A DNA stretch of 64,000 nucleotides from contig JAAXNY010000017.1 of NCBI GenBank assembly GCA_013420905.1, positions 620,001-684,000 on the forward strand, given 5' to 3'. The notes beneath the pieces are model-generated. The model ran no database searches, had not been told where the DNA came from, and worked only from the letters and a program-made list of their open reading frames with translations. Position numbers and translations under genes: made by a program. This document shows positions 24,555-35,938 of this stretch, in pieces. The DNA is from Collybia mongolica (lineage: Eukaryota; Basidiomycota; Agaricomycetes; Agaricales; Clitocybaceae). Position 1 is the first letter of the stretch; the number at the start of each line of letters is the position of its first letter.

Positions 24555-26719
24555 TTACTGCGCCCCCGTGGAGGCGAAGAATTTTCCTGGAGTGAACCAA
24601 TACCGGGGCGAACGAAAAGGGGAAACTCGCCGATCCTGCGCAGCAAACTGGAGCGCACTCGGCGGCTGGACTTTCGGCTGCGGCACAAAAGCCCAGGCAG
24701 GCGGGACAGGTGCCGGAGGACACGCTTTATTGCCCGGAGCGGCTGCATAAGGTTCGGAGGAATGGCGGCCATGCGCAGGCGTCGGATTTGGTGGAGGCGG
24801 TAGAGACGGCGGTGGTGATGAACGAGGGAAGAATTTGGTAGGATTGAAGATGCTAGCCGCTTTGTGCTTGCTGCCGCCGTCGTGGGATTTCTGGGGCGCG
24901 GCGGGATTTGAGGGCCTTGATGGAGGGAGAACATCGGTCATTGCAGAAAAAATGGACGGGGAATGCTGACTTGGCTGGGAGGGAGTGAGGCACTGCACCT
25001 GTGTTCCGTAGTCGGACCAGACCGTGTCTGGCGACGGCGTCGTCGACCTTGTAAATGCCATGTTGCGGTAGCCAACCGAGCTGCTGCCTGAGGAGTAAAT
25101 GGATGGCGAGGACATTTCCGTCGCGGACGAGGTCCAGTTAGAGGGAGAAATCATCTCCTTGTCGTCCATCGAGACCTCACTCACGTTCGTCACTCGGTTG
25201 GCGGACGAATCAGTGACGGCGCTGGTGAGGAAAAACGAGGGGGAATAGGGGTCGTACTCTACCGCGGTCTGCATCATCGACGTCCCCGTCGAGAACGAGG
25301 TCGCCATGCTGGTGTTGAGATTGTAGTACCTTGGTTGGGCGAAATTGGTCTCGATGGTGAGGCCCTTGTGGGTGGGGGGCTTCGCCTTGTCGCCAAACAC
25401 AAGGTCGATGCTGTTGGGCGTCACAGGCAGGGACGGCCCAGCAGAGGAAGCAGGAGACACGGGGGTAGAGGTGCAATCGCCCTTGTCCAGGCTGTTGCGT
25501 TGCGAGATTGACGAGGTGGGTGACTCGAAATCCCACGTCGCGCCACAGGACGAGAAGTTCGTCCATAGAGCGCCATACGACGAATCGTGGGCCACGGAGT
25601 GGCGGGCGAATACGATGTCAGACGACGAGTCCTTGCTCCAACGGGAGACGAAGCCGGTGTCTGATTTGGGAGGTGGCGTTTCCTCCTTAGTGTCCTCGGA
25701 CGAGTCGCTGTCGATGTCCATGCCCGATTCCCAGGGGCAGCGGGCCATGGAGCCCTCGAACACGACGCCGTCGGAGTAGAAGGTGCTGACATCTTCGATG
25801 GCGTGTCTGAGCTCGCGGAGCGTCATGCGCTCTCGCCAGTCGACTTCCAGCATGCGCGTAAGGATGTCGTTGATTTCGGAGGAGATGGGGAGGACGGTAG
25901 GGAGGAATCCAAGCGGGTCGCGCAGGTAGGCTTGGAAAGTCTGGTCATCTGGAGTCGCTGACTTCCAGGGGTTCCGGCCGGTGGCCAGGTTGAGGAGGAT
26001 GATCCCCAGCGACCATATGTCGTTGAACATCGGGGAGTAGTTCCCTGTGGGTGCGAACACGCCCCCTTGGCATTCTATGGGGTGAAGAATTAGTCCCTGA
26101 GGAGTGTCAATAATAATAAGCGTTTCTAACCTGGACTCATATGGTAGACACTACCAGTGCGGAACTCCTCACTCAACTTGTCAGTGGTGGCGAGGCCAAA
26201 GTCTGTGATGGCAACGCGGAGGCCATCGTCGAAGCAGAGAACGTTCTCCGGCTTCAAGTCGCGATGATAAATACCGAGATTATGGCAATACTCAACTGCG
26301 TCGAGCAGTTGGAGGAAGACATGCTTGATCAATGCATCGTCCCCAAGATACCTGCAACTATGGAGGATCTGAGTGAATAAGTCGTGGTCTGGTGCGTAAT
26401 CCATGATAATATAAGTACGGTTGGCGTCCTCGATGACACGGTGGAGGGTGACGACGCCAGGATGGGAAGAGGCAATTTGGTGAAGGGCAATTTCGCGTAT
26501 GTGAATTTGCCGTTGGCGGGGTGTTTGATGTGGCTGTGACACGAGGCATTTAACGGCGTAGGATTTCAGGCACGACGAACGGGCGTCCACAGCTCGATAG
26601 ACAACGCCATATCCCCCCACACCGAGAACTTCTACGAGTTCGAGGGAGTCTCCGTCTATGAGAGTCCCGACAGGGGGATGGCTAACAGAGGATACAGCGG
26701 CGGAGGTCTTTGAAGACAT
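24555..26719 (-). CDS. Ran1/Pat1-like serine/threonine protein kinase
   Basis: Two exons separated by an intron at about 26060-26128; start MSSKTSAAVSS at 26717-26719. The kinase domain is complete: glycine loop GVGGYGVVYR, VAIK-type lysine in SYAVKCL, catalytic loop YHRDLKPENV, DFGLATTDKLSEEFRTGSVY, MSPECQGG across the intron, and DIWSLGIILLNLATGRNPWK. This wording matches the fungal Ran1/Ksp1/Sks1 group, which in fission yeast represses mating and meiosis and in budding yeast serves nutrient signalling; the role here is inferred. The C-terminal 350 residues are low-complexity Ser/Thr/Pro. The stop overlaps a consensus donor (GTAAGTAG), so a further 3' exon is possible. Confidence 0.9.
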
Positions 26720-28774
26720 TGGGGCTGTATAGAAGGAAGAGGTCAAGGGACCGAAGAAGAGTAAGCACCAGTGCAAACAAGGACTTTGAAGTAGTACGGA
26801 AGAAACGAGAATTATGAAGGGCTTTAAAGTGGGTGTTTTTCGCCGAATCATGTGTGAACGTGACTGACGGCCCTTTCGTGCGTGTAAAACATGAGGTATC
26901 AAAACAAAATACTCACAAGGTACCGAACACGCGATGATGCGTCAACGACCTGATAGAGCCAGAATTAGGGTGATTATGGTGGGGGGGGAATGTAGAAACG
27001 AGGTGTCCCCCCTCCTTTCCGACGAAAGTATATAAAGTTTGGTAGGCTTGGAGGGGCGGGAGTTGGAGGCGTCCTTGGTATCCGAGATGGGGTCATGCGG
27101 CATCTCTTGGATGACGATAGTCGGGAATTCGAAATGAATCTGAGTCAGGGACCTCCTCTGCAAAGTGCACCGATCTCCTACAGACAAGGTGCAGGCAAGA
27201 TCGGAGCTGGGAGATCGAACGGGCGAATATGGAAGGCCGGTTTCCCCAAATGGAAGGATGATGCGTTCGGCGGCTGTGCAGCCATGTTCGGCGTTGTAAG
27301 CGATGTTTTCCAGCTTTCAGGAAAAATTACAGACGCTAACCTGCGACGTCGGCAAAGAGCTTGGCACGTTCAGGCTCCCAAGCTATAAAGGCGAGATACG
27401 GCGTAACGCCACCCAGCAGCCACATGTTGCAGATAAAAACCTTCTATGTGGAAGAACAAGAGTGCATATTCGATCGACAGGGGCCCGTCCATCCGACCGT
27501 CCATTTCTGGCCGTCTTCCCGTCTCCGCGTGAGACTAAAATAGGAGAGCAGCCACAAAGTCAAGACGGAACGGCGAGGCGATGTGATCAGCGTCGACAGT
27601 CATCCGTTAACGATATTCCAGCCTCTTGAGGCGCTGCTCGAATGATGGTTCACGTGTAACAATATCGTCGTTATCACGCCCTACCGCACATGCTGCGCAT
27701 GTTCGAAGTCGTTGCAAACGGCACACCTGTGCTATACTTCAAACTCAGGATTGACTATGGATGTTTGCGTGAAATGAAACATACATATAAAGGAGATAGT
27801 GGGACATCCCTGGAGAATCATTTGAGCTTCGCTGAGAGCAATGCCCGTCCGTATGTCCGTCACCGTATCCCGCAACGTAATCGAGTACAATGTTAGGCTC
27901 CACAACCCACATGCCGTCGTCCTCTTCCGTCCTGCCATTACGATACCCGAGTATAAGTAACTCCTCTGGCATGCTCAGAAACAATATATGCGCATTTAGG
28001 TCACGTGGTGTAGGCGTTCAGGACTTGCTGCTTCTCATTTCGTATCCAAGTTCCAGGATGAGAAATTGAACTCTTTGTATCTGCGGGCCTTAGGGCAGCT
28101 AATGTCAGTCGATCGAAGTCCCTGAGAACCTGTTTGAGGTCTGCCGATCCGCAATCTCAATGTTTTGGAAAAAACATACGAGCTTATTACAAACGATCAC
28201 GATCACTTGGACCCGCCTGGACTTTTCGCGTTATTCGACTTGGGGTGGAGCCGAGATTTTGGAGGCCCAAAGAGATACAAGTATGGGTCCCTGCGGTGTG
28301 AGTGCTCCCGTCAAGACGGTGTCAACTCCCAAAAAGTACACATCTTGTTCACCTTGTCGCTTTTTTCGACATGCCAAGGGCAAGCAACCGGATCTATGAT
28401 CAATCTAGCGATCGTTGTATAATTGTGCGGTGGGAAGATGATGGGAGGGCTATAAATTGGCCAAGTGCTGGCCAAAGAACAATGCCACCACATGATGGCG
28501 ACGCGTTTGTTTGCGCCCACGTGATTTATCGCGTTGGGTTTTGTTTATTTTTAACCACGTGACATCTAGAATTTAAGTTCTGTTTGGTTTAGCTCCGACT
28601 TGACCTTGTACTCTTCGTCGGCCAGACTCTCCAGCAGCACTGCTTGCTCGCTGTCCTCCCTTCGTTTAGTGGCCTATTGCCTGTGCATCTCTCAATTACA
28701 CCTATATCGGAATCTTCTTAAAAATCCATCGATATCACCACACTATCGACACATCACCGCCAGCGAAATATCCC
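26720..28774. other. long intergenic region between divergent genes
   Basis: Only short ORFs lacking family motifs. It holds the upstream regions of the kinase (left) and of the KEN-box protein (right). No RNA gene or repeat recognised. Confidence 0.45.
28501..28523. promoter_or_regulatory. MCB-like ACGCGT plus CACGTG upstream of KEN-box gene
   Basis: ACGCGT (MluI cell-cycle box core, bound by MBF in yeasts) lies at 28501-28506 and a palindromic E-box CACGTG at 28518-28523, about 270 bp upstream of the ATG at 28775. Another CACGTG lies at about 28556. The sites are seen; function is inferred. Confidence 0.4.
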
Positions 28775-29668
28775 ATGTCTCTTCGTACCTTTACCGTCTT
28801 CCAAGACGCTCCCTCTAGCGATACACCTAAACTCAAGGCCTCTAGTGCCGTGCTGAACACATCTTTATCTGTGCTGGCCAACTCAGCAAACCCAAACAAT
28901 GCCACAACCCTCACTACAGCCGAGAAGGAGAACCTTCATCCCCTCACGGGTGAACGTGCAGGGCCTAGTAACAATAACAATAAGAAACGCAAGACTTCCG
29001 TGCTCGCTACCAAGGTTCACCTGCCGCTGGGAAGCAAGGTGAAGGAGTTGAAGGAAGCGCAGCCTGATGCGAAGAAGCGCAAATCTTCATCGACCTCAAC
29101 AGTGAAGTCGAAGTCGTCAGCGAAGAAGGACGGGAAGGCGTCGTCATCACGGAAAGTCACGAAAAAGCCATCACGCCGAGTCTCGCCTATGCCCAAGCTG
29201 AATGAGGAGGCGGAGACAGACAGGGAGCAAGAGCGTATCATCCAGGCTGACATCGACTCGCGCTGCTATGAGTTGACTGTACAGCCTTTGGCCGATGTCT
29301 CCCAGGCGTACGAACAGAGCGCTTCGGTGGCGGCTATCTCCCCTTGTGGAGAGAATGCTAAGTTCCAATCCGTCAAGGTTCGTCGCTTCGTTCCGCTACA
29401 TATCCTTATGACGCTTATCCTATTCTAGGAGTCCTCTGTTGAGCCTGAGATCCGTGACTTTTTCTCGTCCCCTGTTTCCTTGACATGCCCCGCGTTGGGG
29501 TCGACACTATTCAATGTCGGTCTATCAGACGACGGCGACCAAACATTCTCCACGCCAGAGCGTAAGAAGATCTACGCTGCCTTTACCTTCACCTCGCCCT
29601 CCCCCACAAGCGAGCGATTCAGCAAAGCCAAGCGCGCTGGCAGCGTGCCACGCCTTGAACTCGTGTAA
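28775..29668 (+). CDS. basic, lysine/serine-rich protein with KEN box
   Basis: Two exons (28775-29377 and 29429-29668) give about 280 residues. Family not recognised. Visible features: MSLRTFTVFQDAP start; a KEN box in AEKENLHPLTGE near residue 50; a long basic low-complexity region (KKRKSSSTSTVKSKSSAKK and following) that would act as a nuclear localisation signal; a serine-phosphorylation-prone RRVSPMPK; and a C-terminus with TFSTPERKKIYAAFTFTSPS, an SP/TP-rich segment. A KEN box plus MCB-like promoter element suggests a cell-cycle-regulated APC/C substrate. That is inference. Confidence 0.7.
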
Positions 29669-31545
29669 AAATTAAACGTAACCAATGATCAATGTACATT
29701 CCCGACGTCATCGCTCTACTCCACTCTGCCTCATGGCCCGTCGACATTTCTCAAGGAACTATCACGGACAGCCTTGTTTGCTTACGCCGCTCCGGACCTG
29801 GTTATGACCAAGACTCTCGCATACATAAACTATTCGCTATCCATCGCATCGCACGTACACTGCATGTCCTACAAGGGCCATTCGCATATCAGCTCCTAGT
29901 TTTGTTTATCTTACCGGCGCACACTCACATTTACGTTTATCATCTTTTATTCCATTATCAACTGCACATACTTGTTGCTTTTTTCCCCCTTCATCGTCAC
30001 ATATATACTCCACTCACCATTCTCGTCATGAGCGGGCATCCTATCCTCCCCCCTCCCCCATACCACCAACCCGACGCTTTCATGCTTTAAAACCTTTATT
30101 TACTGTGTCCCCAAATACACAGTTGTACAAATGCCACTGACGTTGTGAGTATGTTCACCTGGGTCGATGTGCTGACTCTTCGATGCTGTTGACAGCTTGC
30201 AACGTTGCATGGGAGAACCTGCCCCCATTTATTCGCTCGCGACCCTGAGCCGGCCACCGGTCACCAAAAGTTGCTCCCAGGGTTCCACCGGCAGAAGGAG
30301 GTGAAACCGGCCTGCCTTCTCTCAATTATCTTACACTCGGGTCCAAACCCTCTCTTCGATCATCGACTGGCGATCCGGAAGATTTGACAATGCATGTCTC
30401 CGGTCTTTAAATTGGTGCTTGCAGTGCCCCCTGTCCCATCGAACGCCTCGCGCACGACCCTTGGGCTTGGGTTTCTCCATTCCATCAGGGCGCCCGAGCC
30501 GGAGTAGACCCGATTGTGGTGCGTTCAGTGTTGTCACAGCCGCGATGCTTGTCCTAGGTCTGTGTCCTTGGGAGTTGTTGCTTTTGTGTCTGTTGCATGA
30601 TCGTCGATATGGGTGGTAACTTTCCCCAGGCCTCTAGAGAACGCAGGACAAAGTTCACAGCGCCCGCTACTCGGTCTGGTGGTTGTCCTCGGTTCTCCCC
30701 ACGTTGGATGGCCAGCGTTTCGATATCGATGCTTGGGTTGGTTGAACGTCAAATGGAATTTTGAGCATTCATAGCCCTACGCCCAAGCCTAACCCAATAT
30801 ACCGTACGCTCCGGACGTATGTGGACAAGTAAAACGGACGCAACGAAGTATATATCAGGCCAAGTCCTGCTCAGTTTCCCTCAAGTTTTCTTTGGTGTCA
30901 TGCCTGTGATCTTGTGTTTTGGACTTTAGGACCGACGATATCGGAGTCACATCGTTCTAGACCTAATATTTGAGTCTGCCTCGTGTCTGGGACTGGGACT
31001 AGAGTTCATCGACCACCGCCCTTCCTACAAAGAGTTCACCCTCAACCCACCCATTCAGGAAATAATAAATTCTGGTCAAATGGAACAAGTGCCCAGTCCT
31101 TGGGCCCTCCCTACGCCAATAACGGCCTTACTCGATGCTACGAAGGTGGTAGACGATTCTCGGATGGCTCCAACGGACGGGTTTATCAAAGAGCAACAAA
31201 AGTGGTATTATTCTAGTGACGAAGCAGAAGGGAATGACAGTAAGCTACAACAGAAAAGCCGTGACCTTTCTTCCAAAAAAAAAAAAAAAAGATAGATGCA
31301 TCTCGTTCGTTCTCAGCCTTTACTGAGCGTCGCGTGAGTTACCAAAGGAGACATGATCGACGGGCGCGCGCGGCTGGTAATGTTCCTCCAATACTTTTCT
31401 ATAGTTGCTCGCAAGCTTTACTTTCGACGCTTCTGTAGGTACGGATCCCAAAGAAAGCCATGAAGAATGTCAGCGTAAAGGTAAGGACATCAGCACACAT
31501 ACTACGCACCGATGTAATCTAAAACGATGTCTGGATCTGGGGAAC
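29669..31545. other. intergenic, no gene recognised
   Basis: Pyrimidine-rich from about 29690 to 30100. Short ORFs only; none has family motifs. A 16-base A tract lies at about 31276-31291. Confidence 0.45.
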
Positions 31546-33135
31546 TTATGACGGTTGCGACGACAGCTGCTCGATAGGATAGTGAGACGCAGTTGGGAAT
31601 GACAGTATGCAATTGCTACCTGTTTTATTCAAGACCCACGAAACTGCCACCTGACCCATACTCATCTTCTGCGATTTCGCAACCCTCTCGAGGCTACGCG
31701 ACTCAGATAAGTTGTACGAATCCAACGAAGGGACAAGCGCACCTGCCGACGACGCGTATGGAACTTCCGCCATGGAATGAAATCCTGATTAGAGAATGGT
31801 TGTGTGAATGTCCAAATGATGTCATAGCTGTCTTGGGGGGGGACGTACCCCGGATTCATTTTTGTTTCTGCATATGGGCGCTCGAGGAGTTTTCCCGAAA
31901 GGGGTGCAACTGCGATAACGCAACACCAAAATGCCGGTAAGGTATCAGGTTGGTGTGGGGGAGAAAATATCAAGGCATGCGGCAGATACCTTCATCGTGG
32001 GGAATACTTCACGCTCGTCTTCTCGATATACGAGGCTGTAATACGATTGGGCGGATATAAATGGTGTCAAGTTGTGTGTTATGGCGTAGTCTGATGGTGC
32101 GTGTCTTGGGTTGATACGTAGTAGAATGAATGTGCATGGGAACGTACTCTGCATGATGTGAACTACGATAGGTATCAGTCTATGATAGTCATAAAAGCCA
32201 AGAGTTACGCGGACGGCTTACATTGATACGCCCAGCACGGAGCCATGCCAATGTACCTCACATATCCAGCTTGCACGACGTCATGGAGAGCACGCATCTT
32301 GTGCGAAATTTTTAGTCCGCATCCTCGGTGCACTGGCAAGCGTATTTCTTACAGTTTCAGCAATCGGAGTTTCTTCGTCGAAGTAAGCACCTAAAGAATG
32401 ATTTAAATCTACCAGTGTACAGGCTGCGCATATTTACGCACAGTGCAAAACATCAATATAGTCCATCTGAAGTCGCTGGAGGCTGGACTTTACGCCGTTC
32501 ATGATGTTCTGAAAGTAAAATCAGCAAAGCAGAGTAGGCGATTCGACACAGGAAAAGAACCTTGCGACTGAGGGAACCTTGCGTACGATCGCCATTATAG
32601 CCCGCGTTTGGCCCGGCACCTCCAATCTTCCTGAAGGTTAGCAACGGTAGTAGTTGAGTCGGTCAGGTGTATGTAATACCCTTGTCATAATGACGACTGA
32701 ATCACGAGGAATGTCGAGACGCCTTACGGCCTCTCCAAGCACAACCTCTGACTGACCTTGAGGATAATTCTGCCTCAGTGTAAGCATCTCATGGATTTGA
32801 ATTTTAAGAGGAATAACATATGAGGTTTCAAAGGTGTTCACTCCCGCATCGTATCTGCAGAGGGGAATAAACGATCTTGACATCGAAAGAATGGAGTAGG
32901 TTCTGACGCCGCATTGATGACTTCAATGGATTCTTCTAAGGGCAACGCCCATTCGCGCCATTCTGGAGAACCAAAACATATACAACCCAGGATGATCTGG
33001 GATATCTTGAGGCCTGATGAGCCAAGGTATACTGGGGACGCCCCATGCTGTATTAGCGAGGGAACACTGTAAAACTACACTTATCTCACCATATTGCATC
33101 TCATTCGCGGTTTGCGTTCTATCAGGAGCCGGCAT
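31546..33135 (-). CDS. aldo/keto reductase-like gene, catalytic residues altered, 3' end unclear
   Basis: Many short exons resemble the fungal aryl-alcohol-dehydrogenase-type AKR family: MPAPDRTQTANEMQY, then LGSSGLKISQIILGC, YDAGVNTFETS, YPQGQSEVVLGEAVRRLDIP, SLSRK-NIMNGVKSSLQRLQMD, YIDVLHC, VVQAGYVRYIGMAPCWAYQ, YAITHNLTPFISAQSYYSLV and QVAVSWVLNK. Three tetrad positions look changed: Asp in NTFDTA is Glu (NTFETS), Lys in MTKV is Arg (MTR), and His in the CHRFD motif is Ala (CAYFD). The Tyr position (YNYPQG) remains. The block after YREDEREVFPTMK is hard to splice and the last exon does not match the usual C-terminus. It could be a pseudoenzyme or a decaying gene. Confidence 0.6.
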
Positions 33136-33484
33136 AATGCTAGTTCTTTGTGTGTCTTTCTGTTAATTATGTGGATGTGGTGGGATGATAGGGGAGCAAC
33201 GTTGTTGGGTGCATGTAATTCTCAGCGGGTCTTGGGCTTTTCCCGAAACTCGACGGCATATCTACACGCGTTGTGTCATGTGTGGAAATCAGATAGGTAG
33301 AATCCGAGTATACGAGTCAACGTTTGCCACAGTGTGGACCCACAATAGATTCAAGATAAGCGCCGGTCGGAGTTGGCATCAAATGTCGAAGTCAGTTCTC
33401 TACGACGCAAAATTGGCATCGTCTAAATAGGTTGCATTCGCGAACTAATGATGGTGCGTATTCGCATTGGCAAAGAGGTCAAAA

Positions 33485-34778
33485 TCAATTCTTCTGAGGG
33501 TCCATGTCTTCCTCTTCGACATCAGGATCGGAATCGGGAGGCTCCTCTGGTTCACTCTCTTCATCACTGGAGGTCGGCTGATGATTCGGATTTGACACAA
33601 GGAGATCTTCCACATCATTAACATCTTTATCTGCCCTCGTAGTCAGTCCTTTGCATTGGTCTTCGTATCGGCAAAGCATGCCATCTAATCAACCTACCTT
33701 TGTTTTTCCGGGACTCCTCCCAGTCTTTTTCAAGGCTGTCCATGATACTTTCTTGCATGACACTTATCTCATCGGCAGTATGACACTTTTTATATTGTTC
33801 GAAGAAGGTTCTACCCAGCCATCTTTCAATGATGGATTGTAGGATGAACGTTGCCGGTTCACTCACCGGTTTACTTTCCAAAACGATCCGCCCCATCCAA
33901 AACCACTCAAGAGTTTCTCAGCATATGCATCGAACCCTGTGATATAGAACGCCGCAGCAAGTGCTTCAACACAATTCAATCGCCAGGGCTTCCCGTAATT
34001 TGTTGGATTTGTGGCGAGTAGATAGGGCACTACTATGTATTTAGTTTGACGCTGGTCAGCGATAAGATTGGACCTACGTAAGCGCTCGTGAGGACTAGAT
34101 ATCTTGTTAAACGGCACGTCATCCAGGCGAGCCCAAGAACACTCCACAACAGCAAGCCCTCCCTGTAATATAATTTCGCGGTCGGACGGGCTTATGACCT
34201 GTGTTCCTTTTGGCCTGTAGGGTTGTATGAGAAGTACTTTAAAAATGAAGACTGGAGGCGGAAAAATAGTGCTGCAAGCGTACTTGCAAGAAAGAAATTG
34301 GAATACTCACGAAACCACGATTCCTCTAAAGCGTGAACCAACTTTGAGTTCTTTGATAAGGCCTAACCGTGATAGCTTTTTTCCTGAGCAGCGACGGGGA
34401 TCGCAATGGTCAAAGTCCTGATCATCAAAGTTGTAGCTTACAGCTCTGTTCAGTGGCGAGTTGAGGCTTACCCACATCGCAACAGGGACCTCAATCTGGA
34501 CTTCATCTTCTCCTTCTAGCAGGGAGGGTAAGCACCACGTCTCTGGAAGACCAAGATTCGAACTGACCTGTTGATGAACCTTCCTCCCCTCCGTCTTCCT
34601 CGCCGCTAACAACATCCACAGCACTGTCAGGTCTTCCGTCAGGTCCTCCCCTTCTTCCAGTGGTATCTCGTTCACGTCCTTTGTATGCGCCAGAGCCCCG
34701 ATATCCACCCCTTCCTCTTCCTCTTTTATTTCCTCGATTAGATGTTGCTACTGGTGCACCTGAGTTCTTCCTACCCAT
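33485..34778 (-). CDS. TSR3: Tsr3, 18S rRNA aminocarboxypropyltransferase
   Basis: Tsr3 transfers the aminocarboxypropyl group of SAM to the hypermodified pseudouridine of 18S rRNA during 40S maturation. Recognised by family blocks: MGRKNSGAP start, basic Arg/Gly-rich N-terminus (RGRGGYRGSGAYKGR), VPVAMW, then across an intron DFDHCDPRRCSGKKL and LGLIKELKVG, VVECSWARLDDVPFNKI, ERLLPYLLATNPTNYGKPWR and LNCVEALAAAFYITG, and EKLLSGFGWGGSFWKVN. A C-terminal acidic tail (SDEESEPEEP) ends at 33485. An in-frame ATG ten codons upstream (34806-34808) exists, but MGRKN fits the family better. It diverges from mL41 across 148 bp. Confidence 0.92.
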
Positions 34779-34926
34779 AGCGTTCCGGATTCGCGATCTT
34801 AAATTCAAATTTTAAATGGTGAGGTTCAGGGGTAAGATCTACACATTGACGGAACCGTGTTCGGGGCGTGGGAACATTGTTGATTTCAGCCGACCCAACT
34901 TTTTACTCTCACCGTCATCGAGCTCA
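34779..34926. promoter_or_regulatory. bidirectional promoter between TSR3 and mL41
   Basis: The two ATGs are 148 bp apart and point outward, so one short segment must serve a cytosolic rRNA-modification gene and a mitoribosomal gene. Evidence is only the spacing and orientation. Confidence 0.5.
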
Positions 34927-35506
34927 ATGTTCGCCACCGTTGTGCGGCTCTCAAAAGCTTCCAGGAAGCCTCTAACTACGAAGAGAGGTAACAAGGACTA
35001 CTATAAAGGTCAGAACATAAAATACAGTCCTTGCCGTCTTTTTCTGGGCTGACGCGGTTTAAACCCAAGGTACACGGCAGGCATATCTTCCAGGCGGTCA
35101 TCGAACAGGTGCTCCGGGTAGACATGTTATTAGAGGAAAGGCGAAATATCGTCTAGAGGATGAGAAAGTCCGTGTGTTTGTTGCCCCGCCTCTAGAGCAA
35201 TTGCTGTCGTCTCCGGTACGTCCCCTGAAATACCTTGTGTGGTATCGTGTTCAATGTGTCTCGTTCGTTCAGCTAAAGCCGTACGTTTCAATTGGCGTCA
35301 GTCTCTCAAAATCGGAGCAGCGGGCTGCTTTTGGGAGGTTTACCACCTCCCATGGTTTAACACCTTCCCACCTCCTCAAAGTCGCACGTGAACAACTCAG
35401 CTCCGAAGCCGCCCAGAAGACGAATGTCGTTGCAGCCGAAACTAAAGCAGTACCATCTTCTGTCGTAGATGTTGAAAAGCCGGCTACTGAGCAGGTTCGA
35501 GCATGA
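34927..35506 (+). CDS. MRPL27: mitochondrial large-subunit ribosomal protein mL41 (yeast Mrpl27)
   Basis: Three exons (34927-35008, 35070-35215, 35273-35506) give about 153 residues with no frame loss. Family blocks: SKASRKPLTTKRGNKDYYKG, then across intron 1 TRQAYLPGGHRTGAPGRHVI and RGKAKYRLEDEKVRVFVAPP. The family-specific core ends near LKPYVSIGVSLS; the Ala/Glu-rich C-terminal 50 residues are a lineage extension. It works in the mitoribosome large subunit. Confidence 0.92.
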
Positions 35507-35938
35507 GATTACAGGATGCTTGAGCGGAAAGGCACGTCGTTTGCATAAAAGTATTGTTTTCTACTTATGCCCATTCCAACTCAGTTCTAGGGGACTGATT
35601 CTTCCCGCAATTTCTCCTCATGGTATACCCGGTACCTATCTTGCGCGGTCACATGCAGACCTCATGTAGGCTCAACAAAACTGACCACTTCCTGGTAATC
35701 ACTCTAATTGTATAACATACTTGCATAATTCATAACCACATTTTCATCGCAATTTTCAATACCATGCGCCAAATTCAAATTAAGGATATATCGAGCATAC
35801 TCCAAACTGTGGTCGACAAAAAGTTGGTTGAGCATAAATCGTCAAGACAAATAGATTCTTGACGGCGAAAGACTGTACTTTTTTGAGATGATAGACATGT
35901 AGATCTCACGGAATGAAAACTAAATCTATGGTGCGCAA
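35507..35938. other. intergenic between convergent genes
   Basis: 3' flanks of mL41 (+) and the ELYS-domain gene (-), AT-rich, no feature recognised. Confidence 0.5.

Noticed and set aside
31276..31291. poly(A) tract as the end of a retroposed copy
   Set aside because: No flanking duplication or recognisable upstream transcript sequence.
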